From the NCBI RefSeq assembly GCF_040026395.1, contig NZ_CP157278.1, positions 1,054,001 to 1,118,000 on the forward strand: 64,000 nt of DNA, read 5' to 3'. Below the pieces are notes generated by a model, which did no database searches, was not told the DNA's origin, and worked only from the letters and a program-made list of their open reading frames with translations. This DNA comes from Pedobacter lusitanus. Lineage in GTDB: Bacteria > Bacteroidota > Bacteroidia > Sphingobacteriales > Sphingobacteriaceae. A program made the position numbers and the translations under genes. Positions within the stretch are counted from its first letter, which is position 1; every line of letters starts with the position of its first letter. Positions 63,834-64,000 of this stretch are shown in pieces.

Positions 63834-64000
63834 ATGGAAACTGTAAACAACACCTCTGTCACAATAGAAACCACAGTTAACGCACCAATAGAAAAAGTAT
63901 GGGAATCATGGAATAAACCTGAGCATATCACTAAATGGAGCCATGCATCTGATGACTGGCACACCACTTACGCAGATAATGACCTGCGTAAAGATGGAAA
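63834..64000 (+). CDS. SRPBCC/AHSA1-like protein (partial)
   Basis: The first 55 residues are visible: METVNNTSVTIETTVNAPIEKVWESWNKPEHITKWSHASDDWHT... The pattern V.AP...VW..W..PEHI..W is the start of AHSA1/YndB-type SRPBCC proteins. The rest lies beyond the window. The ligand is unknown. Confidence 0.85.
   Translation, partial: METVNNTSVTIETTVNAPIEKVWESWNKPEHITKWSHASDDWHTTYADNDLRKDG

Noticed and set aside
1..64000. CRISPR array, rRNA genes, prophage
   Set aside because: No regularly spaced repeats, no rRNA-like sequence and no phage structural or integrase genes were seen on either strand.

Overview
The window is chromosomal DNA of a Bacteroidota, most likely Sphingobacteriaceae close to Pedobacter. 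The evidence is two complete SusC/SusD loci each led by an ECF sigma factor and a FecR-type anti-sigma, several large TonB-dependent outer-membrane proteins, many lipoproteins with a C-K-K start after the lipobox, TAnnTTTG-type promoter elements, and dnaA near the right end. Species assignment is inference.

Left part (1-24.2 kb). Two SusC/SusD loci point away from each other. Locus 1 (minus strand, 1-8947) reads sigma, FecR, SusC, SusD, DUF4843 lipoprotein, PKD-like lipoprotein (cut by the window edge). Locus 2 (plus strand, 14658-24125) reads sigma, FecR, SusC, SusD, DUF5689 lipoprotein, calcineurin-like phosphoesterase. Between the two sigma genes lies an accessory block. It holds a small lipoprotein, a secreted protein gene cut near its 3' end by a complete IS256-family element (9785-11129, 8-bp target duplication GTGGAAGT), and an A+T-rich type II restriction-modification cassette: Vsr nick endonuclease, Dcm-like cytosine methyltransferase and MvaI/BcnI-type endonuclease.

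Middle (24.2-37.8 kb). Two more TonB-linked receptors, one paired with a beta-helix lipoprotein, precede a tight four-gene minus-strand operon (35410 to 31140). It holds two gamma-butyrobetaine-hydroxylase/TmpA-like oxygenases, a PhnZ/TmpB-like HD-domain diiron oxygenase and a DUF5690 membrane protein. This looks like oxidative organophosphonate catabolism plus a transporter. The first oxygenase paralogue has Arg in place of the first iron-binding His. Upstream is a promoter-led element with tRNA-like D and T arms but no anticodon arm between them. Then follow an SRPBCC protein, a Crp/Fnr regulator and a divergent heme-oxygenase-like gene.

Right-middle (37.8-45 kb). A four-gene minus-strand locus encodes a usher-like barrel, a pilin-like subunit, a periplasmic chaperone-like protein and a three-domain adhesin-like protein. 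The pilin and the adhesin's last domain are visibly homologous. The set resembles a Bacteroidota version of an archaic chaperone-usher fibre system and is my best candidate for an undescribed system. An orphan LuxR-type response regulator is divergent from it, followed by a 36-bp perfect inverted repeat with a 3-nt loop.

Right part (45-64 kb). An M61/PDZ peptidase and a DUF5686 outer-membrane protein are followed by an MBL-fold hydrolase, an ABC exporter, and a SbnB/SbnA pair (2,3-diaminopropionate synthesis) led by a sigma factor fused to a FecR N-terminal-like segment. Then come a GH95 alpha-L-fucosidase, a TPR protein ending in a histidine-kinase dimerisation-like segment without an ATPase, a small membrane protein, dnaA with candidate origin boxes, a polytopic membrane protein and a partial SRPBCC protein. 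Several convergent gene pairs share terminator-like hairpins that run into coding sequence.
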